Shown here piece by piece: positions 17,669 through 25,528 of a DNA stretch of 64,000 bases. Source of the DNA: Enterococcus pseudoavium NBRC 100491 (GTDB lineage: Bacteria > Bacillota > Bacilli > Lactobacillales > Enterococcaceae); NCBI RefSeq assembly GCF_001544295.1, contig NZ_BCQF01000001.1, positions 124,001 through 188,000 on the forward strand. The letters are read 5' to 3'. The notes beneath the pieces are model-generated. The model searched no databases and was not told the DNA's origin. It saw only the letters and a program-made list of their open reading frames with translations. The stretch's first letter is position 1; each line of letters starts with the position of its first letter. A program made the position numbers and the translations under genes.

Positions 17669-18502
17669 CTATTTCAACCGCCCTTCTTGATAGTTTCGTG
17701 ACTGTTTCATAATATCTTTAAATGTTTCCACGATCGTTTCACGATAGTCTTCATCCGTCACTAAATCCGCAACTTTTTGCAAAACGGCTTCCTCGCGGCT
17801 CGAATCTAAGACTGGTTTTTCCGTACGTGCCTTATATGCGGTCACTTCACTCACCGCGCCCATCCGTTTTTCCAAAAGTGCAACGATCTTTTGATCGATG
17901 TGATCGATTTGTTCCCGCACTTGAGCTAACATATCTTTTTTCGGTTCTTCTTCAATCGTCTTAATGATTTTAGCCGGATTTCCTCCAACAACAACATTGG
18001 CTGGAAATGATTTTGTTACAACTGAGCCAGCCGCAACCACCACATTATCTCCTAACATTACACCTGGAACGATCACGACTGAACCACCAAGCCAAACATT
18101 GTCACCAATTACAATCGGCTTGCCTAATTCCAAACCACTGTTGCGTTTCTGCGGTTCAATCGGATGACTCGCAGTATATAATTGAACATTGGGTCCAAAC
18201 AGACAATTATCACCAATCGTGATAGGGCAAATATCTAAAAAGACATTGTGGAAATTACAATAGAAATTTTCACCCACAAAAATATTGTAGCCATAATCAA
18301 AAGAAATCGTCGGCTCGACATAAGCATGTTTTTTTGTTCCACCAAAAGCTGCTTTAACATAGGCTTCCCGTTTAGTTTTATCCGCTTCACTATTGATCGC
18401 TCGTAATTTGATTCGGGCATCTTTACGGTCTGCTACTAATTCAGGATCCCCCGCAAAATATAACTTACCAGCAATCATTTTTTCCTTTTCAGTCAATTCC
18501 AA
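17669..18502 (-). CDS. Sugar O-acetyltransferase fused to an AroQ chorismate mutase
   Basis: A 277-residue two-domain protein. Residues 1-185 are a maltose/galactoside O-acetyltransferase: N-terminal helical Mac domain (TEKEKMIAGKLYFAGDPEL), left-handed beta helix of hexapeptide repeats, catalytic His113 in ASHPIEP and the end GNPAKIIK. Residues 190-277 match AroQ chorismate mutase. All eight residues equivalent to the E. coli active site are present: R196, R213, K224, D233, R236, E237, S268 and Q272. The start codon is TTG, six bases after GGAGGAG; an in-frame TAG just upstream excludes an earlier start. The role of the fusion is unknown. It may supply prephenate while the acetyltransferase half acts on another substrate, or the halves may simply be co-expressed. 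Confidence 0.88.
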   Translation of the reverse strand: MELTEKEKMIAGKLYFAGDPELVADRKDARIKLRAINSEADKTKREAYVKAAFGGTKKHAYVEPTISFDYGYNIFVGENFYCNFHNVFLDICPITIGDNCLFGPNVQLYTASHPIEPQKRNSGLELGKPIVIGDNVWLGGSVVIVPGVMLGDNVVVAAGSVVTKSFPANVVVGGNPAKIIKTIEEEPKKDMLAQVREQIDHIDQKIVALLEKRMGAVSEVTAYKARTEKPVLDSSREEAVLQKVADLVTDEDYRETIVETFKDIMKQSRNYQEGRLK

Positions 18503-18587
18503 AAAAAACTCCTCCTATTTCTATAAAAGTATTTGCTACTAGTAACGACTAGTTTCAATAACTCAATGTCCTGATGTCAATCATTAA

Positions 18588-19286
18588 CTAAAGCTGGTCA
18601 AATACCGTTGCGCCATCTACCTGCACAAAAGGATAATTTCCAGCCAATTGAATCGGTGTTTGGTTGATCACCAAGACCCTTGCATCGCTGTGTTTTTCAT
18701 AAATTAAATCACAAAATGGATGGACTTGGAAGCTGGTTCCCAGGATTACAATCAATTCCGCATTTTGAACAGCTGCAATCGCTTGCTGGATCACGTTATC
18801 GTCAAACCCTTCACCGTACAAGACAATCGCTGGCCGAACTTGTCCTCCGCAACCAGTATGCTGATCACTTTTCAAGTACTCTTGCCACGCCACTGACTGC
18901 CCACATTTGCGGCAGTAACAATCATAAAGCGAGCCATGAAAATTTACTAAATGATGGCTCCCTGCCGCCTGATGCAACCCATCGATATTTTGCGAAACTA
19001 CCCAAGTATCTTTGGTTTGTTCCAGCTCTGCAATCTTTTGATGGATAATATTAGGCCGAGCTTCTTCATGATACAAATGTTTAACAAAAGCATAAAATTT
19101 CTCCGGCTCCCGAATCAAACACTCATGACTCAATAAATATTCTGGTGCTTCGATTCCTTGATAAACCCCTTTTAATGAACGATAATCCGGCACCCCCGAC
19201 GGCGTAGAGACCCCCGCTCCCGTTAAAAAAGTGATTTTTTGAGCCTGTTGAATCAGTTGTACTGCTTGATCAAGCTTGATTTCCAT
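18588..19286 (-). CDS. Sir2-family NAD-dependent protein deacylase
   Basis: Removes acyl groups from lysines using NAD+. The ATG at 19286 (MEIKLDQAVQLIQQAQK) has GAGGTG upstream and gives 232 residues; the upstream in-frame ATG lacks a site. Motifs are GAGVSTPSGVPDYRS (NAD binding), SQNIDGLH, catalytic His in FHGS, and GTSFQVHP. The zinc region reads C-R-K-C followed by H-T-G-C, so the usual third Cys is replaced by His. It lies beside niaR; both concern NAD, which may be coincidence. Confidence 0.92.
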   Translation of the reverse strand: MEIKLDQAVQLIQQAQKITFLTGAGVSTPSGVPDYRSLKGVYQGIEAPEYLLSHECLIREPEKFYAFVKHLYHEEARPNIIHQKIAELEQTKDTWVVSQNIDGLHQAAGSHHLVNFHGSLYDCYCRKCGQSVAWQEYLKSDQHTGCGGQVRPAIVLYGEGFDDNVIQQAIAAVQNAELIVILGTSFQVHPFCDLIYEKHSDARVLVINQTPIQLAGNYPFVQVDGATVFDQL

Positions 19287-19327
19287 CTTAGTCACCTCAT
19301 CAAACAGTATAGTATAAAACACTCAAA

Positions 19328-19362
19328 ATAAAAAATTCTCCCAAGCCAATGACTTGAGAGAA
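19328..19362 (-). terminator. Terminator of the PTS-transketolase operon
   Basis: On the minus strand TTCTCTCAAG/CTTGGGAGAA with one mismatch, followed by TTTTTT. It lies just past the last transketolase gene. Confidence 0.85.
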
Positions 19363-19368
19363 ACGTTT

Positions 19369-20319
19369 TTATAAAATTGGTAATTGTTCTAAAATCTTAT
19401 CTGCCGTTAAACCAAATTCAGCTTGTAGAAAATCAGGTGTACCGACTTGACCAAAACGCTCATCGACACCAATCCTTGTCAAAGGCACTGCTAAACCATT
19501 ATCGGCCAAAACTTCTGCGACAGCACTGCCTAATCCCCCTGTTATCGAGTGGTTTTCAATCGTTATGACCTTTTTCTTTCCAACTAAACGTTCAAGTAAA
19601 AGTCCTTTATCTAATGGTTTAATAGTAAACATATCGATCACATCAGCCGAAAAGCCTTTAGTTTCAAGATTAGTTGCTACTTCTAATGCCTCTGATACAA
19701 GTTGACCAGTAGCCACAATTAGATAATCTTGTCCTTCACGTAGAAGATTACCTTGACCAATCTTAAAAGTTGATCCTGATGCATATACGTTTTTTACACC
19801 TTTCCGATTTCCCCGTACATAGTGTATCCCTTTCGACTTAGCAAATTCTTTAATAATCCAGTCCATCTGGACTTCATCAGCAGCATCACAAATTGTTACT
19901 CCAGGAATTGAACGTAATAACGCTATATCTTCCCACGTAGTATGCGTTCCACCATTGTGACCAGCAGCAAACCCAGGATCTGAGCCGTAAATATTGATCG
20001 TGTTATCTGCATACGCACCCGATAGATAGATTTGGTCTAAAACACGGCGCGTTGCAAAGGGACCGAATGTGTGAATAAACGGTGTGTAGCCAGTCAAGCT
20101 TAGTCCAGCTGCTACCCCTACCATATTTGCTTCGGCAATACCCACGTTAATAAATTGTTCTGGTAAGCTTTTCGCTAAATCCGTCCACTTGCTCGCACCG
20201 CCAAGGTCTGCATCTAAAGCAATTACTTTTTCATTTTCCGCCATTATCTCTTTTAATGAATCCACGACAGTAACTCGTAACTCTTTTCCAACTACATTGT
20301 TTTCTGTTAGAGTAAACAT
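19369..20319 (-). CDS. Transketolase, C-terminal subunit
   Basis: The 316-residue pyrimidine-binding plus C-terminal half of a split transketolase (LDADLGG, NVGIAEANMVGVAAGLSLTGY, FATRRVLDQIYLSGAY, then a C-terminal ligand domain). The ATG at 20319 lies 1 bp after the stop of the N-terminal half, giving tight coupling and a 1:1 complex. Split enzymes of this type occur as general transketolases or as dedicated sugar enzymes such as apulose-4-phosphate transketolase AptAB. It is the last gene of the ascorbate-type PTS operon. Confidence 0.92.
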   Translation of the reverse strand: MFTLTENNVVGKELRVTVVDSLKEIMAENEKVIALDADLGGASKWTDLAKSLPEQFINVGIAEANMVGVAAGLSLTGYTPFIHTFGPFATRRVLDQIYLSGAYADNTINIYGSDPGFAAGHNGGTHTTWEDIALLRSIPGVTICDAADEVQMDWIIKEFAKSKGIHYVRGNRKGVKNVYASGSTFKIGQGNLLREGQDYLIVATGQLVSEALEVATNLETKGFSADVIDMFTIKPLDKGLLLERLVGKKKVITIENHSITGGLGSAVAEVLADNGLAVPLTRIGVDERFGQVGTPDFLQAEFGLTADKILEQLPIL

Positions 20320-20320
20320 G

Positions 20321-21166
20321 CTATTTTCCACGCCCTTTCCGTAATTCTTCAAGGGCTTTATCCGTTGCTTTCTGCACTACTTCATTATCAAATTTGACTG
20401 AATGATTGGCGTCCATTTCTTCAAAGAATTTCACACCTTGACCCTTAATAGTATCTAAAACGATACAAACAGCTTGATCTTCGATTTTTTTACAATCATC
20501 AATCGCTTGATCAATCGCCGTTAAATCATTCCCTTTGACTCTTTGTACGGCAAATCCAAAAGCTCGCATTTTTTCTGCGATATCAAAAGGGTTCAAAATA
20601 TCTTGTGTCGTTCCATCTAATTGCTTTTTATTTTCGTCAATGATCACAATACAATTATTTAATTTAAAATGAGCGATATATTGAAATGCTTCCCAACATT
20701 GACCTTCATTTAATTCTCCGTCACCAACAATCAGATAAACGTAATTATCATTTCCTTGTAGCTTCAATCCTGTCGCAATCCCAGCGGCTAGAGATGTTCC
20801 TTGACCTAATGATCCTGTAGTCGCATCCACTCCTGGAGTTTTTATTCGATCGGGATGAGAAGGCAAATTTGTACCGCCTTCATTTAAAGTCCATAGCCAA
20901 TCTTCAGCAAAAAAACCAACTGCCGAAAGGGCGCTGTACAAGGCTGGACCAGCATGTCCTTTGGATAAAACCAAACGATCTCGTTTTTCCCATGCCGGAT
21001 TATTGACGTCATAAACCATTTGTTTACCATATAATACAGCTAATAAATCTGCAATTGAAAGAGAGCCACCAATATGTCCTGACCCAACTTTACGAATTGC
21101 TTCGATACTATTGATTCGAATTTTCGCTGCTAAAGTTTCCAGTTCTGTAATTGACATTTTGTCCAT
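20321..21166 (-). CDS. Transketolase, N-terminal (thiamine diphosphate) subunit
   Basis: The 281-residue thiamine-diphosphate-binding half. GSGHIGGSLSIADLLAVLYG and the TPP motif GDGELNEGQCWEAF ending with Asn-Asn are visible, along with the KGHAGPALYSAL segment. It pairs with the next gene to make one active transketolase. It lies 14 bp after the PTS IIC gene. Since the operon holds no isomerase, kinase or epimerase, the imported sugar phosphate may itself be the ketose donor for this enzyme (inference). Confidence 0.92.
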   Translation of the reverse strand: MDKMSITELETLAAKIRINSIEAIRKVGSGHIGGSLSIADLLAVLYGKQMVYDVNNPAWEKRDRLVLSKGHAGPALYSALSAVGFFAEDWLWTLNEGGTNLPSHPDRIKTPGVDATTGSLGQGTSLAAGIATGLKLQGNDNYVYLIVGDGELNEGQCWEAFQYIAHFKLNNCIVIIDENKKQLDGTTQDILNPFDIAEKMRAFGFAVQRVKGNDLTAIDQAIDDCKKIEDQAVCIVLDTIKGQGVKFFEEMDANHSVKFDNEVVQKATDKALEELRKGRGK

Positions 21167-21180
21167 TTAGTTTTTCCCTC

Positions 21181-22545
21181 TTATTCAGAAACGGTATCTG
21201 CTTTCTTATTTTTTTTGAACACTGTTAAACCGATTAGTACAGCTAAAACTGCAAGAATTCCAGAAATAACTGCGATCTGTCCACCAGCATTGGCTAAGTT
21301 TCCTAAGAAAATTCCTACAACACCATAATCAGTATCAGAGAAAGTAGAACCTTGGAATCCAAGATCACCCATGACTGGCATCAAAAGAATTGGCATAAAA
21401 CTGATAATTACACCATGCACGAAAGAACCAATAACAGCGCCGCGCAAACCACCTGTTGCATTTCCATATACCCCAGCTGTTGCACCACAGAAGAAGTGTG
21501 GAACTACCCCTGGAATAATAACAGTTGTTCCTGTTAGTACCATGATTACTAAACTTACAATTCCACCAACAAAACTAGTTAAAAAACCAATCAAAACAGC
21601 ATTTGGTGCATATGGGAAAACGATTGGGCAATCTAATGCTGGAATTGAATTGGGAACTAATTTTTCCGAAATTCCCTTAAATGCTGGGACAATCTCTGCC
21701 AAGATTAAACGAACTCCTGCCAAGATAACGAAAACTCCAGCTGCGAACGATCCAGCTTGTTGTAATGAATAGATGATGTAGTTTGTTCCGTCACTTAAGT
21801 TAGCCGTAACATAAGAATTTCCTGCAAACAATGCTACGATTACATATACAATAGCCATCGTAATAGTGATACTTACTGTTGAGTCCCGCAAGAAAGATAA
21901 ACCTTTTGGAAAGTTAATATCTTCTGTTGACTTTTCTTTATTACCAACGTATTTCCCAATCAGACCGCTAAGAGCGTAGCCAAAATTCCCAGTATGTCCC
22001 AAAGCTACAGTATCATTTTTAGTGATCTGTCTAGTAAACGGCTGAGCAATCGCAGGGAAAATTGTATTAGCAATCCCTAAGGCTAAGCCTCCAAAAAATA
22101 CCAAAGGAACAGTTCCCATTTTAGTTACGCTTAAAATTACACCAATCATACACGACATATAAAGTGTCGCATGACCAGTTAAGTAGATATATTTAAAGCG
22201 TGTAAAACGAGCGATCAAAATATTAAAGGCCATACCGACTAACATAATAAGTGCTGTATAAGTGCCATACTTTGTCAAGGCTAACGCAACGATTGCTTCA
22301 TTGTTCGGTACAACCCCTTGCATGTGGAACGCTGCTTGGAACATCTCCCCAAAAGGTGCCAGTGAACCCTCAACTACTCCTGCCCCAGCTGTCACCACTA
22401 AGAAACCAACAAAAGTTTTGATTCCGCCTTTAACAATCGCTGCGGTATCCTTTTTTTGTAAAAGATTTCCTAAAATTGCTATCAAGGCAACCAATAACGC
22501 TGGTGTGCTGGCGATATCAATCAAAATATTTAAAATCCCGTTCAT
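21181..22545 (-). CDS. PTS permease EIIC, ascorbate (Ula/Sga) type
   Basis: A 454-residue integral membrane sugar channel with about 11-12 hydrophobic segments, of the UlaA/SgaT class (AG superfamily of PTS permeases). Conserved family parts include LTGHATLYMSC and FCGATAGVYGNATGG. The ribosome binding site GGGAGG precedes the ATG. Members of this class move L-ascorbate or, in many Firmicutes operons, unassigned pentose-like sugars. The absence of UlaD/E/F enzymes argues against ascorbate use here. Confidence 0.9.
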   Translation of the reverse strand: MNGILNILIDIASTPALLVALIAILGNLLQKKDTAAIVKGGIKTFVGFLVVTAGAGVVEGSLAPFGEMFQAAFHMQGVVPNNEAIVALALTKYGTYTALIMLVGMAFNILIARFTRFKYIYLTGHATLYMSCMIGVILSVTKMGTVPLVFFGGLALGIANTIFPAIAQPFTRQITKNDTVALGHTGNFGYALSGLIGKYVGNKEKSTEDINFPKGLSFLRDSTVSITITMAIVYVIVALFAGNSYVTANLSDGTNYIIYSLQQAGSFAAGVFVILAGVRLILAEIVPAFKGISEKLVPNSIPALDCPIVFPYAPNAVLIGFLTSFVGGIVSLVIMVLTGTTVIIPGVVPHFFCGATAGVYGNATGGLRGAVIGSFVHGVIISFMPILLMPVMGDLGFQGSTFSDTDYGVVGIFLGNLANAGGQIAVISGILAVLAVLIGLTVFKKNKKADTVSE

Positions 22546-22576
22546 TTATATTCCTCCCATTTAATTTTCTAATTAA

Positions 22577-22858
22577 TTAAAGTAGATTTTTTTCTTCACA
22601 AACAGCTTGTACTTTTGTTTTTAGTTCATCCATATCGATGATACTGTCTAATATCACAACTTCACCCAAGTGTTGAGCACTGTCGGCCAGATCCGTTCCT
22701 ACAAAAAAGACATCTGCCAAATCTGGTGTTGCACTCCCCATATCGTAATGAGAAACTTCTACATCTGTTACTCCTAATTCTTGTAAAACACTATTAATAT
22801 TCATTTCTACCATAAAGCTAGATCCTAAACCTGAACCACACACTGCTGCAAATTTCAT
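22577..22858 (-). CDS. PTS EIIB component, ascorbate type
   Basis: A small phosphocarrier of 93 residues. The phosphorylated cysteine sits in the N-terminal loop VCGSGLGSS (Cys7), typical of lactose/ascorbate IIB domains. The start overlaps the regulator stop codon by 1 nt (TAATG), so translation is coupled. It receives phosphate from the EIIA domain fused to the upstream regulator. Confidence 0.92.
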   Translation of the reverse strand: MKFAAVCGSGLGSSFMVEMNINSVLQELGVTDVEVSHYDMGSATPDLADVFFVGTDLADSAQHLGEVVILDSIIDMDELKTKVQAVCEEKNLL

Positions 22859-24888
22859 TATTCATTCTCTCCTTTAGTTAAAATAGTCATAATTTCTTCT
22901 TTTGTCGTTGCGGCCAAGAGCGCATCCAAATTTTCTCGATTGGATAACAATTTTGTCAAACTGGATAACGCCCGTAAATGGGCCTCGTTATCTACTGCTG
23001 CCAAACAGACAAACAAGTGAATTTCATGTTTCTCGTCATCTAATAATAAAACTGGCTTTTCTACTTTTAATAATGACATCCCCAATTCTTTTACACCGTC
23101 TTCAGGACGTGCATGTGGCAAAGCAATTCCTTTACCAATATGAATAAATGGGCCATATTGTTTTACTTTTTCAATCATGGCCTCCGCATAACGCCCCTCA
23201 ATTTTTTGACTGTCTACTAAAGGTTTTGCTGCCATGCGGATAGCTGTCTCCCAATCTGAAACCTCATCACATATTTGAATTGTTTCCGGAGTAATAAGTT
23301 CTGTTAACATCGGACGATTGTCCTCCTTCCTCTCAATTAATCGATTCATTTTCTTGTTAAGCACTTTATATAATTTTTCGTTCGTCACGCCTTGCTTTAA
23401 CTCAATATAAGGAAGTAAGGCCTTGATTATCTCCTCTGCACTAGGCATCGAAAACCCCGGAACAAGTAGTTCTTCTTGAACTAGATTAATTAGTTGATTT
23501 TTCTCTAATTGCGACATTAATGGTTTAACTAAATAGACACGTTTGTTACTTTTCAATGGTATTGTCGAGAAAACTACATCGTAGCTTTCTTCTGGTACAC
23601 TTTGTAACTGATTTACAGAACTAGCTTCTTGAAATTGAATCGTAGAAAACATTTTCTTTAATTCTGTTTGCAGGATCAAAGAAGAACTAATCCCATTAGG
23701 GCAAACAATCAATGCTCGAACTTCTTTTTCTGCTGCCTCGGTTTTTTGATTTGTGATAGCTCCGCCAAATAAGATTGAGAAAAAGCCCACTTCTTCAATC
23801 GGAATTTTTCGATCAACAGCTATTTCTAATGGCTTCAAAGCTTTCTTTGTGAAATCAAAAATTTCTGGATAGTCCATTTGAATATTTTCAATCAGAACAT
23901 TGGGTAAATAAAAGCCAAAACGAATTCGAAAATACGCTGGAACAAGATGATAGAACAAGTTCATCAATAACTCTCGAAAATTAGAGAATTGGATAGCCGA
24001 GTAACTTTCCATTCGATAAATAATCTCAGCACAGTCGTTTAATAAAAAATCTAATTGCAGATCCCGAATTTCTCCTTGAACAATCGTCATGAACACAACG
24101 GTCAGATACCCTAACTCATAAGGATTTTTATTAGCAAAAAAATTTTGGGAAAAACTCTCGCTAACTCGATAAACAGTTAATGACTGTAAAAATTCTAAAT
24201 CAGCTAAATTGGCTAGGTGCATCTCCTTAATTCGGTTATAAGACAAACCGATAAAAATACTGACCTCGTCAATTCGACTGGGAACGATCGATAAACCTAA
24301 AGTGCTAGTTTGTAATAAAATCTCATCTCGCATTCGTGGATACAAAGTCAAATCAAATTGATTGAGCCAGTAAAAAAGACTAAATTTACCAACTGAGTCT
24401 TGTACCAGCAAGGCAACAAAGTTCTGGGCAACACGTCTAAGCTCTAGCTCATCACCCGTTAAATAAAAACCGGTTTTTCGAGTATAACTTAACTCAATCT
24501 TCTGCGTAGCTAAATATTTACGGAGCTTTTTGACATCGGCAATCGCTGTCCCTTTCGAAATTTCTAAAAAATCTTGAAAATGAAATAATGATAATTCTTC
24601 AAAACCAGAATAGCTCAACAGATAAATTAGCGCCTGACGCTGTTCTTCTGAGTATACGGAATACTCAGTGGTTTCATTTACAAGTTTTCGAGCCCATTGT
24701 TCTGCCGATATAGTCGGAATAAATATTCTTCTTTCACCTGTATCAGCATTTTTTTCAATAGTTAAATTTAGTTCTGCTAGTTGAGTCGCGAGCTCATTAG
24801 CAGATAGTCCAGTTCTTTCTATTGCTTCTTTTAACGTTACGTAACAATTAAAATTGTTGGATAGGAGATAGCTCATTTTGTAATTCAC
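22858..24888 (-). CDS. BglG/MtlR-type PTS regulator with fused EIIA domain
   Basis: A 676-residue modular regulator. N-terminal HTH segments (about residues 14-140) are followed by two PTS regulatory (PRD) domains (about 170-380), an EIIB-like domain with the VCPNGISSS loop (about 390-480), and a C-terminal EIIA2 domain with the phosphohistidine in GIALPHARPEDG (about residue 590). It therefore both senses and feeds the PTS. The start is GTG at 24888, nine bases after AGGAGGTG. It heads the operon regulator-IIB-IIC-transketolase halves, and no free EIIA gene is present. Confidence 0.9.
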   Translation of the reverse strand: MNYKMSYLLSNNFNCYVTLKEAIERTGLSANELATQLAELNLTIEKNADTGERRIFIPTISAEQWARKLVNETTEYSVYSEEQRQALIYLLSYSGFEELSLFHFQDFLEISKGTAIADVKKLRKYLATQKIELSYTRKTGFYLTGDELELRRVAQNFVALLVQDSVGKFSLFYWLNQFDLTLYPRMRDEILLQTSTLGLSIVPSRIDEVSIFIGLSYNRIKEMHLANLADLEFLQSLTVYRVSESFSQNFFANKNPYELGYLTVVFMTIVQGEIRDLQLDFLLNDCAEIIYRMESYSAIQFSNFRELLMNLFYHLVPAYFRIRFGFYLPNVLIENIQMDYPEIFDFTKKALKPLEIAVDRKIPIEEVGFFSILFGGAITNQKTEAAEKEVRALIVCPNGISSSLILQTELKKMFSTIQFQEASSVNQLQSVPEESYDVVFSTIPLKSNKRVYLVKPLMSQLEKNQLINLVQEELLVPGFSMPSAEEIIKALLPYIELKQGVTNEKLYKVLNKKMNRLIERKEDNRPMLTELITPETIQICDEVSDWETAIRMAAKPLVDSQKIEGRYAEAMIEKVKQYGPFIHIGKGIALPHARPEDGVKELGMSLLKVEKPVLLLDDEKHEIHLFVCLAAVDNEAHLRALSSLTKLLSNRENLDALLAATTKEEIMTILTKGENE

Positions 24889-24910
24889 TTTCTCCTCACC
24901 TCCTGACTAA

Positions 24911-24939
24911 AGTATAATTTGTAAACGGTTTATTAGCGA
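24911..24939 (-). promoter_or_regulatory. Probable PTS operon promoter with cre-like site
   Basis: On the minus strand TCGCTA, 17 bp, TATACT. A cre-like sequence TGTAAACGGTTTAT (24920-24933) fills the spacer and matches the CcpA consensus at about 12 of 14 positions, which suggests catabolite repression. Upstream, GTACAAT/ATTGTAC arms (24950-24985) form a dyad that could bind the PTS regulator. The 24986-25165 stretch shows no gene. Confidence 0.45.
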
Positions 24940-25165
24940 TCTTTCTTCAGTACAATTTATATTTAGAAAACATATTTGATTGTACCGAAATCATTTCCTA
25001 CATATTTTTTTAGAACAATTAATCGTATCATTTGAACTTTATTTTTTCAGTGAAATTTTTTTAAAAAGATGAACATAGAAAGAATTTTTTTGTCAACCAA
25101 GACAATCCAACTGGAATAAACTAAAAAATAGCCATCGTTTTTTTGTTCATTTCCAATGATTTCCA

Positions 25166-25194
25166 TTGACTTTTTCATTTTTAGCCTTTAGACT
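25166..25194 (+). promoter_or_regulatory. Promoter of the lysine-riboswitch operon
   Basis: TTGACT (25166-25171), 17 bp, TAGACT (25189-25194), with a predicted start about 15 nt before the aptamer. Confidence 0.65.
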
Positions 25195-25214
25195 GTGAAA
25201 CATAATAACTGAAT

Positions 25215-25420
25215 ACGAGATGCCTCAGTACAATGAGGTAGAGGTCGCGAACCTTATTAACCCTATGGAGTGTAGAGACACATTGAAATAGGTCTAGGAA
25301 GTTTCGCCGAAATGTACAAAATTCTCTTAGTTTTGTATGTTGGGACGCAAGCGAATAACTTGCGGACTGTCTTAGCAGTGATGCTAAGTTGCGCTATGTT
25401 TTTGTGAGAGGGAACATCAT
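25215..25420 (+). promoter_or_regulatory. Lysine riboswitch (L-box)
   Basis: The conserved L-box core is recognisable: TAGAGGTCGCGAACC near 25239-25254, GGAAGTTTCGCCGAAATG near 25297-25314, TGTTGGGACGCAAGCG, GCGGACTGTCTTAGCAGTGATGC, and the closing GTGAGAGGGAACATCATC. It is followed by an intrinsic terminator, so lysine should switch off the transporter genes downstream. The gene pair after it is an amino-acid ABC importer, which fits lysine control. Confidence 0.88.
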
Positions 25421-25435
25421 CTTCTTATTATCTGC

Positions 25436-25469
25436 AAGCGGCCTTATATCCAAATCGGCGGCTTTTTTT
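25436..25469 (+). terminator. Riboswitch-controlled terminator
   Basis: AAGCGGCC pairs with GGCGGCTT with one central mismatch, followed by TTTTTTT. It is placed between the L-box and the transporter start. Confidence 0.75.
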
Positions 25470-25528
25470 GTTGTAGATTTTCAAAGACACCCTACCCAAT
25501 CTCGTGATTTCAAGAAAGGGAGAAATTT

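Noticed and set aside
21352-21772. Open frames antisense to the PTS EIIC gene
   Set aside because: They are shadows of a clear membrane protein gene, with no ribosome binding site.
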